Source of the DNA: Psettodes erumei
Taxonomy: Eukaryota; Chordata; Actinopteri; Pleuronectiformes; Psettodidae
NCBI GenBank assembly: GCA_016785225.1
Contig: JAFBJZ010000618.1
Coordinates: 1-64,000 of the forward strand
Length of the DNA: 64,000 nucleotides
Direction: 5' to 3'
Every line of letters starts with the position of its first letter. Position 1 is the first letter of the stretch. Under the pieces are notes generated by a model. That model worked only from the letters and a program-made list of their open reading frames with translations, did not search any database and had not been told where the DNA came from. This document shows, piece after piece, positions 1 through 10,849 of this stretch. A program made the translations under genes and the position numbers.

Positions 1-239
1 TGTTTACTTAGCTGAGTAGCTGTCCTCTGTAAAATGAAAATATGTTAGTATAATTTCGTCATACTTACCTGATTTAACTTACCTTAAATTTGTAACATTG
101 TGTATCCTGTATATTTTATTGTGTTTCAGTTTTACAACTTGTTAAAGCACCAGATGATTTCAGTAAATCAATCAGTCAACCTGGAATCAAGCCTGCTGGT
201 CTTTATTGTTGTTCGCTATCTGTCTACAATACCCCAGAA

Positions 240-610
240 GTATTAGCCAGGACAGAATAATGTCCATTGAGGTCAGAACCAATCACCACCCTCTCACCTT
301 GAGGGATACTCCGCATCACCCCATCTAACCCACTCCAGAATTCCTCCTTCTCTTCTTGCTCACATCCTACCTGTGGGGCATAACCACTAACAACACACCT
401 TTGATTTCTATCTACATACTCATCAATCTATCTGACAACCTTTTCACTTCCAGAACATTCCTAGCCAAGTCCTCCTTCAGGATAATCCCTACTCCATTTC
501 TTCTTCTGTCAACACCATGGTAGAACAACTTAAATCCTGCTCCTAAGCTCATAGCTTTGCTACCTTTCCACCTGGTCTTTTCAGCAGAACACGTCATCAG
601 TTGTGTACCT
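240..610 (-). mobile_element. RTE-type LINE endonuclease fragment
   Basis: Reading the minus strand gives two adjacent pieces of an apurinic-endonuclease-like domain of the kind found in RTE-type LINEs, often annotated as 'craniofacial development protein 2-like'. The first has an ETRWKGSKA-like box followed by a DRRRNGVGIIL box. The second has VVSGYAPQ, EEFWSGLD and ERVVIGSDLNGH-type motifs. In the family this domain nicks target DNA for target-primed reverse transcription. No reverse transcriptase follows, so it is a truncated dead copy. It may belong to the same family as the RTE reverse transcriptase at 40480-42260. Confident on class, unsure of family. Confidence 0.7.
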
Positions 611-833
611 CAGCATCACAGGATGTTTTGGACAGTTATCCCAATATACCCTCCACTGAGGCAGGCCCACCACAGGTTGATAACTCCTGGGTGTGTGTCC
701 TGTGGTTAACTGTTCACTTTAGCGACCCAGGTGGTGTTTCTTCTCTTCAGCCACAGCCAATGGCTCGTCCTTTCAATGGTGTTAGCCAACTCTTTAATAA
801 CATGTCCCTAAGCCTATCCCCTGAATCCCCTCC

Positions 834-1795
834 CTAAGGAGTTTCGCTGTTGTGCTGGCTAAAGCCCCTACACCCCACCTCCACTGGGCACACCCTTACC
901 TTCCAGCCTCTGTCCTCTGCCTCAGCTATTAAGTTGGAGTAGCACAGCTTCTTGCGTTTGTACTTCATTCGTTCTTCAATGGCATCCTCCTGCGGAACTG
1001 TCAGTTCTATCATGTAAGTGAGCTGCCAGGAATTAGACCAGAGGACAAGGTTTGGTCGCAGGGTGGCTGTTGCGATTTCCGGAGGCAAAATTATCCTCTG
1101 ATCTAGGTCAACTCGCATCTGCCAGTCTCTGGCTGCATTCAGCAGGGTCAGATCAAGGTTTGAGAGGTTAATCCTCAGCTTGTCCCCTTCCCAAACAAAC
1201 AATGGTTGGTGTCGGTGCACATCCTGGCTGTTGACAGGTTGGGTGTTGATAGATACCCTCCTGCACTCGAGTTTATTGGCTACCTGAGGACCTGGTTGTG
1301 TCTCCACATGTATCTGCCCTGAGTGAGGCTGGTCCTACAGCCAACCAGGATGTGCTTGAGTGTTGCAGGGGCTGTACACGGGGGGCAAGATGGGTCCTTT
1401 CCTAGCCATAGCTGCAGATTTGTGGGGGAAGGCAGCACATCATAAGTAGCTCACAAAATGAAGCTCAGCCTGTTGGATTCCATGCCCCGGAGTTTGCTCC
1501 ATGTGAGTCTTCTCTTCTCGACACCCTGCCATCTCATCAAGCAGCTCTGTTTGGCTTGTGCTACGACTTTGGTGCATCTGGTTGCTTCCTCCTGTTGGCG
1601 CACCTCCTCTACCACTATGGATTGATGTTTGGTTGCAGATACAAGGCCAAAGCTTCCTCTGCCTTGTTGGATGTGGCGCACTAAGTCACGATGGTGAAGA
1701 GCAGATTTGGCCTCTAGGATAGCTGTGGCTGGGGTTCACTTCTTCCCTGTTGCTACGGTAGGAGCATCACCTCTCAACACAGGGTCCCGGGAGTC
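834..1795 (-). pseudogene. Retroelement C-terminal region (downstream part), frameshifted
   Basis: Minus-strand frames give, in order, a SRDPVLRGDAPTVATGKK segment, a region with KHQSIVVEEVRQQEEATRC and WSKLRGMESNRLSF, a cysteine/histidine motif (CPPC then a histidine and C, near 1350-1400), and a C-terminal domain with RPNLVLWS, YMIELTVPQEDA and RVCPVEVGCRGF. I recognise this arrangement from uncharacterised retroelement-derived proteins that are repeated in fish and other aquatic animal genomes. The last block resembles a PD-(D/E)xK nuclease layout (P-N/D, then E-x-T), but that is inference. Frames shift near 1310 and 1450. The upstream part of the same ORF is at 2497-2721, separated by a DNA transposon insertion. 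Confidence 0.6.
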
Positions 1796-1798
1796 ATA

Positions 1799-2493
1799 GG
1801 CTAGGTTCACACTGCAGGGCTTAATGCTCAATTCGGATTTTTTTGTGAAATCCGATTTTTTTGTGAGATAGTTCACATTTCCAATTAAATGTGACTTGTA
1901 TGTGATCTCCGGTATGAACAAAAGTGTCCCGCATGTGCACTGGAGGACACAACAACATCACATGCAGTAAGTGTGCTCAGTGTTTACGGAAGTAGCCTAA
2001 AGCCTAAAGTAGCAAGCATGGAGTACCTGGTGATGTTAAAGTTGCTGTTGTGCCAGAGCCAGGACATGCATAAAAATGTTGTGTTAAGGAGGAGAAGGAG
2101 AAGGAGGAGAGCAAGGGTTTTGGTGCTGGCATTTTGTGGGGCAGTGGCAACAACATCCGTTCAAAGGAACGTGTGGGTGCGGAGTCGCAGCCAAGAGTGG
2201 TGGGATTTCGGTGTGCTTCGCTGCTTTACTGGCACTCAGTTCATAAAAAAATTTTGTGTTATGAGAAGAACCTTTGTGTACATCTGTGAGCGGGAGGAAA
2301 CGTCTGTTGATGACGTGTAGGTGGGATGAATGCGACCTGGCTGTTCAGACTCAAGTCGCATGTCAAAAGATCGGATATGTATCGGTTTCAGGATCACATA
2401 TCCAAGTGGCCTGGGTCGTTTTTGAAAAAATCAGATCTGTGTCATTCAGAAAATCGGATTTGGGTCACTTCAGGCTGCAGTGTGAACCTAGCC
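1799..2493 (+). mobile_element. PIF/Harbinger-like DNA transposon, internally deleted
   Basis: This is a 695-bp element with matching inverted ends: GGCTAGGTTCACACTGCAG at the left and its reverse complement at the right. It is flanked by the direct repeat ATA (1796-1798 and 2494-2496). Removing the element plus one ATA restores the reading of the minus-strand retroelement ORF across the site, which fixes the boundaries. The + strand inside encodes a Harbinger-type transposase N-terminal piece at 1973-2320, with NVWVRSRSQEWWDF and a downstream RRTFVYIC segment. The catalytic DDE domain is missing. Subterminal copies of a short ATCGGATT-like motif occur at both ends. Superfamily assignment rests on the transposase piece and the 3-bp duplication; ATA is not the usual TWA target. 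Confidence 0.7.
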
Positions 2494-2496
2494 ATA

Positions 2497-2721
2497 GAGG
2501 GACATGTCCAGCCTCACCTTGCCACACTTGAACTCTTCAACCACACTACTAATTGGCTCTGTCGCTATAGAGTCCAACGCTGCTGAGCTGCAGAAATCAC
2601 TAGACAGGAGGAAAGCACTAAGCAGGGATTTATGGGAGCTAGAATGGTGAAATCGTGCCAATTTGTCTACTGCAACAGTTGCTACTGCAGTGTCTACAGC
2701 GTCATCCAGTACAACCACCAA
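2497..2721 (-). pseudogene. Retroelement ORF, upstream part of the 834-1795 fragment
   Basis: The minus frame encodes a segment ending EEFKCGKVRLDMSLY. It joins in frame, across the Harbinger insertion, to DSRDPVLRGDAP in the fragment at 834-1795. EEFKCGKVRLDM is characteristic of the same repeated retroelement family. The segment upstream (VVVLDDAVDTAVATVAVDKLARF) looks like a low-complexity linker. No upstream reverse transcriptase is seen beyond 2721, so the copy is 5'-truncated. Confidence 0.55.
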
Positions 2722-3239
2722 GACCTATAACCCAGAGTTTTTGTTGAGTGATTCTTTAAGCTTCTCTAAGTTGTTTCACAGTAAATTGTTCAAGGTTTAT
2801 AAAAAATATACATTTCATTTTGTCCAATTGAGATGGGTATTTGTCTTTGTACTTTAAAATGTATTTTTGTAGCGCTCTGTTCCATGTTGAGTATAATAAG
2901 CCATATAAATTCTTTCGTTTCAATTCTCATTTTACTTCCTTCACTCTGCTTAACTGATTACTAATATTACTAACCAACTAACAATCACTTGGGATAATTT
3001 GTAAAGTGCACCGGTACTAATAATCACTAACATCATCTCAGCATTTGCTCTTTTCTAACCTCTGACTTCCTAACTGCTCCCTCTTGTGTTCTCCCTCATT
3101 GTTACCTAAGTAACTACCTTCATCTGTGTCCTGTTTTCTCATTACCTCCCTCCAGTGTATTTAAAGCCCTGCACTTCAGTTTACCAGTTGTCAAAACGTG
3201 ATCATTTCATCCTGTATGCCAGTGTGGTCTGTTTATCCA
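2722..3239. other. No gene seen
   Basis: AT-rich stretch without a convincing coding region. A TATTTAAAG box-like string lies near 3160, but nothing supports a promoter there. Confidence 0.5.
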
Positions 3240-3600
3240 GGCACTGTTTTCCTGGTTGCTTTTCCCTTCAGGTACTGTTGCCCATTTGATCTCTCGTTAT
3301 CAACCACTGTCTGTTTTTTGACACAAAATTGTCCACCAGTGCAAGTCATCAGAATACTTCTGCAGGTGGCATGACTTATCAGTGGAGTATTAGGTGAAAA
3401 GTAAAGGAGACAGCACAGTCTCCTTTGTCGCTCCTGTATCACTAACCACCACGTTAGACAGAACAGTGCCTGGGAGTACAAACTGTGGCCTGCCTGTCAG
3501 GTAGTCGGTTAACCAGGAGAGAATGGAGGTGTTGATACCCATCACCTGCAGATTTAACCTTTCTTCAAAGCCACAATCTTGTGGTAGCAGCAGCATACTT
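3240..3600 (-). mobile_element. L2-type LINE reverse transcriptase fragment
   Basis: The minus frames carry a core piece of reverse transcriptase: SWLTDYLTGRPQFV, then a degenerate GATKETVLSPLLFT (usual form GAPQGTVLSPFLFT), then a frameshifted remnant of the catalytic YSDD box. The same motif string is intact in the L2 LINE at 21990-25314, which makes the assignment safe. Only about 360 bp survive. Confidence 0.75.
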
Positions 3601-3839
3601 TTTGAGTTAGGCAGAAATTCAACTAGTATTAATCAGGCGCTTTCAGTAGCCCCCTTTGTTGTTTTTGTTATTCATTTCACATTTGTTTTGTCACATCTTA
3701 TCTTGACTTTGTGCCATGGAGAGATCAACCGATATCATGGATCAAAGGTTATAACATCATCAATGACAATCAATTGTGTGACCTATTGTAACCTCCCTGA
3801 TTGGGCTCCGGCAAGCACTGGCTGCATGATTTTAGTATA

Positions 3840-3935
3840 AATATACATATGTATGTGTGTAGTTGTGCATGTGTGTCGGGCATGTGTCTGTGCATGTATG
3901 GGTGTTTATGTTGGTCATGTGTGTGTGTGTGTGTC
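3840..3935. repeat. Imperfect TG-rich simple repeat
   Basis: Alternating TG/TA/CA-rich tract with imperfect units, ending in an uninterrupted run of TG dinucleotides near 3918-3934. Confidence 0.7.
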
Positions 3936-4329
3936 TCATCAACCCCCCTCCCTCTGTCCGCTTGTGTGAGGATGCATATGCGCCTTGGGCTGCTGGACTA
4001 AGGTGCAATTAAAGTCAGGAATGGACAGAATCCACCTCCAGGATCCTAAGTGTCTATAGTGTTATTAAAATTTGAGGGGCTAAGGCCTGTTATGCAAAGG
4101 GCCCCCACCAATGAGGCCCTCCACCTTGTTACCCCCACCCCTCATGCCCTAACCATGTTTGATGTGTTAGATTATCCTGCAGTTAAAATTTGGGCAGTCA
4201 GTCAGCAGCAGGGAGGAGGCCCCCTCTCTGAAATCACCAGTGGCGGAGACAACCAGCATACCTTGGAGTGCCCCTAGTGGGCCCCATACCAAGGTCAACT
4301 GTTCAACAGCCCCGGGTGGGACACAGGCA

Positions 4330-4460
4330 GAGGGGAAAAGGGAAAGAGACTGTGGTGGATTTTAGGAAGTGAAGGACCAGTCTTAGCCCAGTCAGGATCA
4401 GGGGAATGGAGATGCACAGGATGGACAACTACAAGTACCTGGGTGTACTCTTTAAACCCA
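4330..4460 (+). mobile_element. L2-type LINE fragment (after the RT core)
   Basis: The + strand reads KETVVDFRK, then MEMHRMDNYKYLGVLF. This corresponds to the KEMIVNF to YKFLGVHL segment of the L2 copy at 24500-24610. It is a short degraded fragment that joins directly to the BEL/Pao piece downstream. The stretch 3936-4329 upstream shows no recognisable gene. Confidence 0.6.
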
Positions 4461-4469
4461 CTTTTATAT

Positions 4470-5044
4470 ATCTAGAGAACTTGGACCACCTGGCTTCTGA
4501 CAGCCTTCTTATGGCACTCTGCCATTTTGTTAACCACGGAGGCTGCCCAATAAATCTGTTCTCAGATCACGGTATAAACTTCATTGGTGGAAAGAAAGAA
4601 TTGCATGAGACTTTCACCCAGCTCAGTCTGTGCCTAAAAGACTACCTGGCCACATATGGAGGTCCAACTCAACAAAGCAATGAGGTACTAAAGACAGTGG
4701 TGGAGGAAATCCTAAATGCAAAGCCCATGGGATTGGCCCCGTCACCCTGAATCTCCTTCCTATGGGGTGGCTGGATGCATGCTTTCCATAAGCCATATTT
4801 TGGGACACCGTGGTCCTGCCCTGCCATAAATGGCACCATAGCCAGGTTCTGGTGAATCACTTCTGAACCCAGTATATTAAATAATACCTCCATACTCTAC
4901 TACCAAGGCAGAAATGGTTCATGGATGCCCCAAACCTGGCAACATCTACTGTTGTCATGGTTATTGACCCACAAGTGCCACAAGCTCTTTGGCCCATAGG
5001 ACAGGTCCTGAGGTGGTTGCCTTACCTGCTATTACAGAGGACCC
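4470..5044 (+). mobile_element. BEL/Pao LTR-retrotransposon integrase remnant
   Basis: The + strand encodes LASDSLLMALCHFVNHGGCP followed by LFSDHGINFIGGKKEL. This matches the BEL/Pao integrase core (usual form SDNGTNFVGA-x-REL). Further along are VVEEILNAKP, then in other frames a KWHHSQVLVNHF segment and PNLATSTVVMVIDPQVPQALWP, which are the family's region after the integrase. Several stops and frameshifts separate these blocks, so it is dead. The tail is cut by the Tc1 insertion that starts at 5045. No LTR is visible. Confidence 0.75.
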
Positions 5045-6661
5045 TACAGTCCCTGACAAAAGTCTTGTCACTTATCCATTTTGTAGAAACAACAGCTTAT
5101 AACCTGACTTTTAATTAATCCATTGGTTTTAGAAATGGCTCATATGAAAGCTAAACCTTCCCAAATTATGTTTAATATACTAAAAAAAATTTGCAAGAAA
5201 GGTCAGATTTTGGCAAGACAAAAGTTTTGTCACCTACAGAGAGTTATGTGAAAATTGAACAAATAATTTACTTCAAATACAAAAATATGTTGCATAACAT
5301 CAGTGAATTAAGTAGTGGTGCTGTGAGATCCATATTTAATATCTATGACTTCCATGAGCTTGAAGGACTGCATCCATGCGGTTTGACAATGATTCATACA
5401 ATTTATTGATGAAGTCATCAGGAATAGCAAAGAAAGCAGTCTTACATGCCTCCCAGAGTTCATCAAGATTCTTTGGTTTCCATGCTTCCTCTTTCATTCT
5501 ACCCCAGACATGCTCATGTCTGGTGACTGGGCTTGCCAGTCCTGGGGCAGCTTGATTTTCTTCGCCTTGAGGAACTTTGATGTAGAGATGGAAGTATGTG
5601 ATGGAGCACCATCCTGCTGCAAAATTTGACCCCTTTTATGGTTGGGAATGTAAGAGGTAACTAATACTTCTTGATATTTTAGGCTACTGATATTGCCTTC
5701 CACCCTGCAAATCTCTTGCACACACCCATGCTGGATGTAACCCCAGACCATGATTTTTCCGCCACCAAACTTAACTGTTTTTTGGCTGAATCTCGGATCC
5801 ATGCAGGCTCCAGTAGGTATACTGCAATATTTGCGGCAGCTGTGATGTAATTCAACCGAAGATTCATCTGAGAAATCCAGCATCCATCCTTTTAGCAGGC
5901 TGTGGGCCTTGGCAAATGCCACACATTTTTTTAATTGCCTTTTGTTTAGTGCTGGTTTCTTGGCACTGATTCGACCATGGAGGCCATTTCAAGACAGATT
6001 TCTACAAACTGTTCTGGTTGACATGGGGACTTGAGGTGACCAGGCCTAGTGTAGCTCTGTTGCAATAGAAAAGGGGCTGGCCTTGGATTTTCGAGCTAAC
6101 AAACGGTCCTCCTGAGCAGTTGTCTTGCGGGGTCTGCCGGACCTGGGCTTGTCAAAAACATCTCCAGTCTCTTCAAATATTTTTCTTATTCTTTGTACTT
6201 GACGCTGAGACACATTGAAGGTGTCAGCCACCTCAGCAGTGGATCTGGTCTTCAGCCTCTTGATAATCAATGCTTTGGTCTCAGGGTTAATCTTAGACAT
6301 GTTGTCAGAGGTCAAGTTGCAGTTGATGTCAAGGTCTGGTGTGCTGGGGTTCTTTTTATACGCACCCACTAATTGATTGATCAATTATTGATCACAGGTG
6401 AGGCTGTAATCTGGGATTGGGTGCATCATATGACAAGGCGACAAGACTTTTGTCTTTGCAAAAACTGACTCAGTGGGCTTTACCAAGCTGTGAACGTTAG
6501 AATGCTTTTCAGCAATTTCATTTGGCATCAAAACATTATTTCAAAAGATGATGGGACTGAAATTAGCCATTTCTTGTAAAAAAAAAATTATTAGACATAT
6601 ATTTGAGGGGCACTTAAGGTCAACTTGTACCCAAGTGACAAGACTTTTGTCAGGGACCGTA
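5045..6661 (-). mobile_element. Tc1-like DNA transposon, copy 1
   Basis: This 1.6-kb element has inverted ends beginning CAGTCCCTGACAAAAGTCTT on the left and the reverse complement of CGGTCCCTGACAAAAGTCTT on the right. Each end is next to a TA, as expected for Tc1/mariner target duplication. The transposase lies on the minus strand. A second, nested copy of the same family is at 29395-36145 on the + strand. The element sits directly after the BEL/Pao remnant. Confidence 0.9.
5494..6300 (-). pseudogene. Tc1-like transposase, inactivated
   Basis: In the family this protein cuts and pastes the element, using an N-terminal paired-like helix-turn-helix and a DDE catalytic core. Read from the likely start at 6300 (MSKINPETKALII), it shows a helix-turn-helix region (STAEVADTFNVSQRQVQRI), the GRPRKTT linker, then FSDES (first Asp) and LQQDGAPSHTS (second Asp). 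A stop follows SIATELH near 6046. The third catalytic residue is gone. Compared with copy 2, 10 nt are missing near 5510-5520, which removes the IIEH segment and shifts the frame so that the protein ends at SGVE. Upstream in-frame codons to 6384 look like 5' untranslated sequence. Confidence 0.85.
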
Positions 6662-6810
6662 TACCTTTCCCTAATCCTCTACACAGGAATCTAATATGAA
6701 GATCATATTTGAGGGGCGGCTGTTTGAAATAGGAGGTCTGGAGGAGGAGCAGGACAGGAGGAGGACTGGTCTCAGGTGAAGTGGCAGTAGGAGACCCGAT
6801 TACCTTAGAG

Positions 6811-9220
6811 TCTAAGGTATGGCAAACTCATACACAGTGGGCCAAAATTTAAAACTTGGACAAAGTCGCGGGCCAACATTTGATATTTATTGAAAAAAAT
6901 GACCCAAACAAGTTTAAACAATATGGAACAAGCAAAGCTTAATACTATATAATATTTAACTTAATATTGTACACATGCAAAATCGAATTTCAAATTAAAC
7001 ACATCAATGGCATTTATTTCTCGAATAAAAATTGTAATAAAAGTCATATGCCTCTTTTTTATTTGCATCCTTCTGATTTAAATTTTAACAGCAATCTTTT
7101 TCCACAGGCTAATAATAAATTTTAAAAATAACAATAATAAACCAATTGACTAATAATATCCTTCAATGAACGTGCAACCATTTAAGCCCATGCCTTGGAC
7201 TGGCGAGAAAAAGTGCATAAAGACAGCTTTAATTGTAGCTCAGTTTGCTAAGCACTGATCTACTCTGTGTTCAAGCCAGATACCTGGCATCTCTTCTTGA
7301 ATGCTAGTTCATCAATATCTGGGTTCAGGCTCTGAGCTCCACAAATCCTCAGGATCAAGCATATGTGTTGATCTGTCAGACGACTCCTGTGAGATGTTTT
7401 GGTCATTTTCATGGAGGAGAACAGTTGTTCACATAGATAAGTGTTGCCAAACATGGAGAGCAACTGAGCAGCTTGGGTGCGGAGCTGAGGTATTGTGTCA
7501 GGGATGAAATGTGGAAACTGTGCGGTACCCACAGAATCATACATTGACTTCAGTGTGTCATGACACTTGAGTTCAATCAGCTCCATTTGGAGGTTGGAAG
7601 GTGCATTTTCCACATCAACTGCAAACGGATAACTGAGTAGTTCAAACCTACATTTCTGGATATCAAAGTCGGCAAATCACCGGGTAAACCCAGTATGCTG
7701 AGTTTTTCAGCAAACTGTACACATGGGAACACGGTGGTAGAGATCTGTGTTTTAATTGTTTGGCAGCAGGGAAAATGGCCTAGGTTTCCTTGCAGCATCT
7801 GATCCTCCCACAGGCACAATTTAAAAAGATAAAAAAAAATTTAAAAGCCTTCACTGCAGTGCATGTCTGTGATGATACGCTCCCGCCCCTGAAGCTGCAG
7901 GTTAAGTGCATCGAGATGGCTAGTGATGTCACACATAAAGGCCAGCTCAGACAAAACTTTTGCGCCCGGAGCTTTGCTGTGTCTTTCCAGAAACTAAAAT
8001 ATTTCCTCATGCAGCTCAAAACATCTGTTCAGTGCTTTTCCTCGGCTTAACCAGCTCACCTCTATGTGATACGGCACGTCTGCCGAACCACACTCCTCCA
8101 GAAAAAAACTTTGAACTGGTGGTGATTCAGACCTTTGTCTCTTATGAAGTTAACTACTCATGTTACTGTGGTCATAGCATGTTCCATCTTTAGGGCTTTG
8201 CCACACAGTGATTCTTGATGTAAAATGCAGTGATAAACAGTTAGCTCACCTGTACAGTTCTCATCACAAGTTTATCCCACAGCAACTTCATTTCAGTTAC
8301 ACATTTGGAAACCTCTTCAAAGATTTCCTTTCCTGTGGTTGTGCCATGCATTGTTTTTAATCCCAAAGGTTCCTCTGTAACACACAGATTTGAGTCCACT
8401 CCACCAATGAAGACTGACAGCTGGGCAGTATCAGATGTGTCACTGCTCTCATCTACAGCAAGGGAGAATGCAACACAATCTTTTCTTTTCTTTTCCATCA
8501 GCTGTTCAAATAGATTGGTGGCAAGATCACATGTGCGATTAGCTACTGTGTTTCTGCTCAGGCTCACATTTGAGAATGCCTGCTTTTTGTCTGGGCATAC
8601 AAGGTCACAAACTTTCATCATGCACTTTTTCACAAATTCTCCCTCACTGAAGGGCCAGGCTGATTTTGTGATCTCTGCTGCAACAATAAAATTTGCCTTT
8701 ACAGCAGCCTTACCTTGTGATGTGGCTTTTTTGAACATGGTCTTTTGTGAAACCAAACTTTTTTCATCTCCTCTACTTTCTGGGACCTTTTGAGCCATGT
8801 CCAGATCCTTGTACTGGTTGTGGTGTTTTGTTTCATAGTGTCATCTAATGTTGTACTCTTTGGTTATAGCCACATTGGCTCCACATGCAAGACAAAGAGG
8901 CCTGTCTTTTACATATATAAACAGATATTCTGCCTCCCACCTGTATAGAAAGCTCCTGTTTTCTGCCTTTCTTTTCACCATTTTTGGGATGGGTAGCACA
9001 GTGCCAGTAGTAGCATGACATCGCTATGACTACTGTCAACAGAGGAGAGGGTGTTAATGGGTCCTGTACTGATTGACGGTCCAAAACACGAGCAGAGCAT
9101 TCTGGGTTTTGTAGTATTAGTGGTACATGCACCGTATAATACCGGCAGGCCAGCTCCAGTAGTCATTTGGTATTGCCTGTGGGCCAAATTCGGCCCGCAG
9201 GCCAGAGCTTGACACCTATG
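6811..9220 (-). mobile_element. hAT DNA transposon (GTF2IRD2/BED-finger type)
   Basis: The ends carry related sequences: AGGTATGGCAAACTCATACA on the left, and on the right, read in reverse, AGGTGTCAAGCTCTGGCC. Both are followed by GGGCC-rich subterminal sequence, as in this hAT family. The transposase is on the minus strand and is broken. Flanks CCTTAGAG and CCTTTAGA could be a decayed 8-bp target duplication, so the end coordinates are approximate. The stretch 6662-6810 before it shows nothing recognisable. Confidence 0.75.
7260..8890 (-). pseudogene. hAT transposase (BED finger to dimerisation domain), broken
   Basis: On the minus strand, 8890 to 8800 encodes a BED-type zinc finger remnant (CLACGANVAITKEYNIR, a stop, then HYETKHH). 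The longest intact stretch, 8798-8241, has TKSAWPFSEGEFVKKC, FSNVSLSRNTVANR and FSLAVDESSDTSDTAQLSVF, which correspond to the start of the RNase-H-like catalytic fold. Downstream frames are shifted several times (8240-7620). 7613-7260 encodes the C-terminal hATC dimerisation domain with LLSMFGNTYLCEQLFSSMK and RSRLTDQHICLILRI. The protein resembles GTF2IRD2-like or ZBED-like hAT transposases. Multiple disruptions make it inactive. Confidence 0.85.
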
Positions 9221-10849
9221 CCTTTAGACTATGAATAAAGTATTGACTTGCAGTATGAGCCCTTTCTCACTTGCTGCAGAACCCTGGGCTCTCTCCTAGA
9301 AACAACTGGATGCCTACATGTTGAGTTTTTCTATGATATATTAGTCCTTTGCTTTCATGTTGTGTTTTTGATGGGCTGGCAACTGACAACTTCAGTAATT
9401 TAAGGTATTGTGTTTCATGATTGAGCACAACTCATGGTTTCTTTTCTGTTTTGGAAAACCAGCAGCCAATGTAATGACCTGGGCATACTTATCCAGCAAA
9501 GTCTAAAATGAATACACAGCGATTGGATTTGACCTCTCTTGGTTGTGTGTAATTGTTCCCTTACCTTTATACAGATACCAGAACAGCCAAATACAGTCTT
9601 CCCAAGCAGTTCATCTGGTGCTATTACGGGTGCTTAGTTACATACCCATCTTCAACAGCTTTCTTCAGCTTCTCTCTGAAGTATATTTGTGCAGTCGAGC
9701 ATGTATGCTTCCAGCAGTAATAACACCCATATGAACAGGACAAGGAATTGGCAATGCAGTCACCCTGTTTTAACTGGTCAATGGAGTTGTCAGCAGAGGG
9801 CACTGTTCAGTGAGGTCAACCTTGTTACAGTTTGTCTGTCTTTATGGGTGCATTAACACATACCATGTTTTATTCAATTCAAACATTTGTGATCTATATA
9901 ATGATGCAAGATCATTTGGTAAGTATGGTAACACAGAGTTTGTATAAAGGGAATTTCCAGCATACTCTATGAGATATCAGATGACATAAAAGGGAATTAC
10001 AGTCTTTTTTTGGGCTTGTGACTAGGCCCCTGATTTATTTTTTTTTTTTAGCAATTCCTTGCTCATTCCTTCCTCCAAAATGGAGTTAAAGATGTGTTAG
10101 TTTGTGTGAGCTCTTTTTTAAAGGATCAGTCCCCTGATTTTATACATAAGTGTAAATATTATTTCCAGTTATATACCCAACAACAACAAATCATACTTGA
10201 CAAAACAATACAATCCAGCTGTATGTATTGTACATAAATGAGTAGTTTTACTTTATTAGAGTTTTTGTCAATTTAATCTAAATAGTATTTTTAATCTACA
10301 CCATATTAAGGAGAAATAGTTTACCTTTCACTACATTCAATTCAGTTACATTTTCTTTGCACCTTGCAATTTTGAGGACAAAACATTTGATCAGTTAACA
10401 AAATGCAATACATTGTTATACATTAAATTTCTCAACAGTATATTAACTAGTTCACCTCACCAACAAGTTAACTGTCTAATGTCCACATACTTTGGACAAT
10501 TGTGACATCCCAGAGCAGTCATGGAACAACTGGCACATGCACCATCGGTGGAAATGCTGACATTTCCAACAACACTTAAAAGCAACAAAGGGGCCCACAG
10601 TCTCTGATGAACTCACAAAAGCCCTTTGTCATTTTCTTTTTCATCTCCTGAGTTCATGACTATAACATGGGCCTAAAAGCTCTCAGATCTCTAAGCGTTA
10701 TTCATAAAAGGAGCTCGTTATAACAGAGGGAACGTAAACTGGCCTATTTGTGCTGAATTTCATAATAGGAGCCTCATTCTTTATTTTCTTTTGTGCTTGG
10801 GACTTCATCTCTAGTTTTGTATGGTATTTCTTTTATCTCTACGGGTTAC
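9221..10849. other. No gene seen; AT-rich intergenic or intronic DNA
   Basis: No coding region, RNA gene or recognisable transposon. A TCATTCCTT string near 10062 matches the TEAD/MCAT core, but a single hexamer match is expected by chance. Confidence 0.5.
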
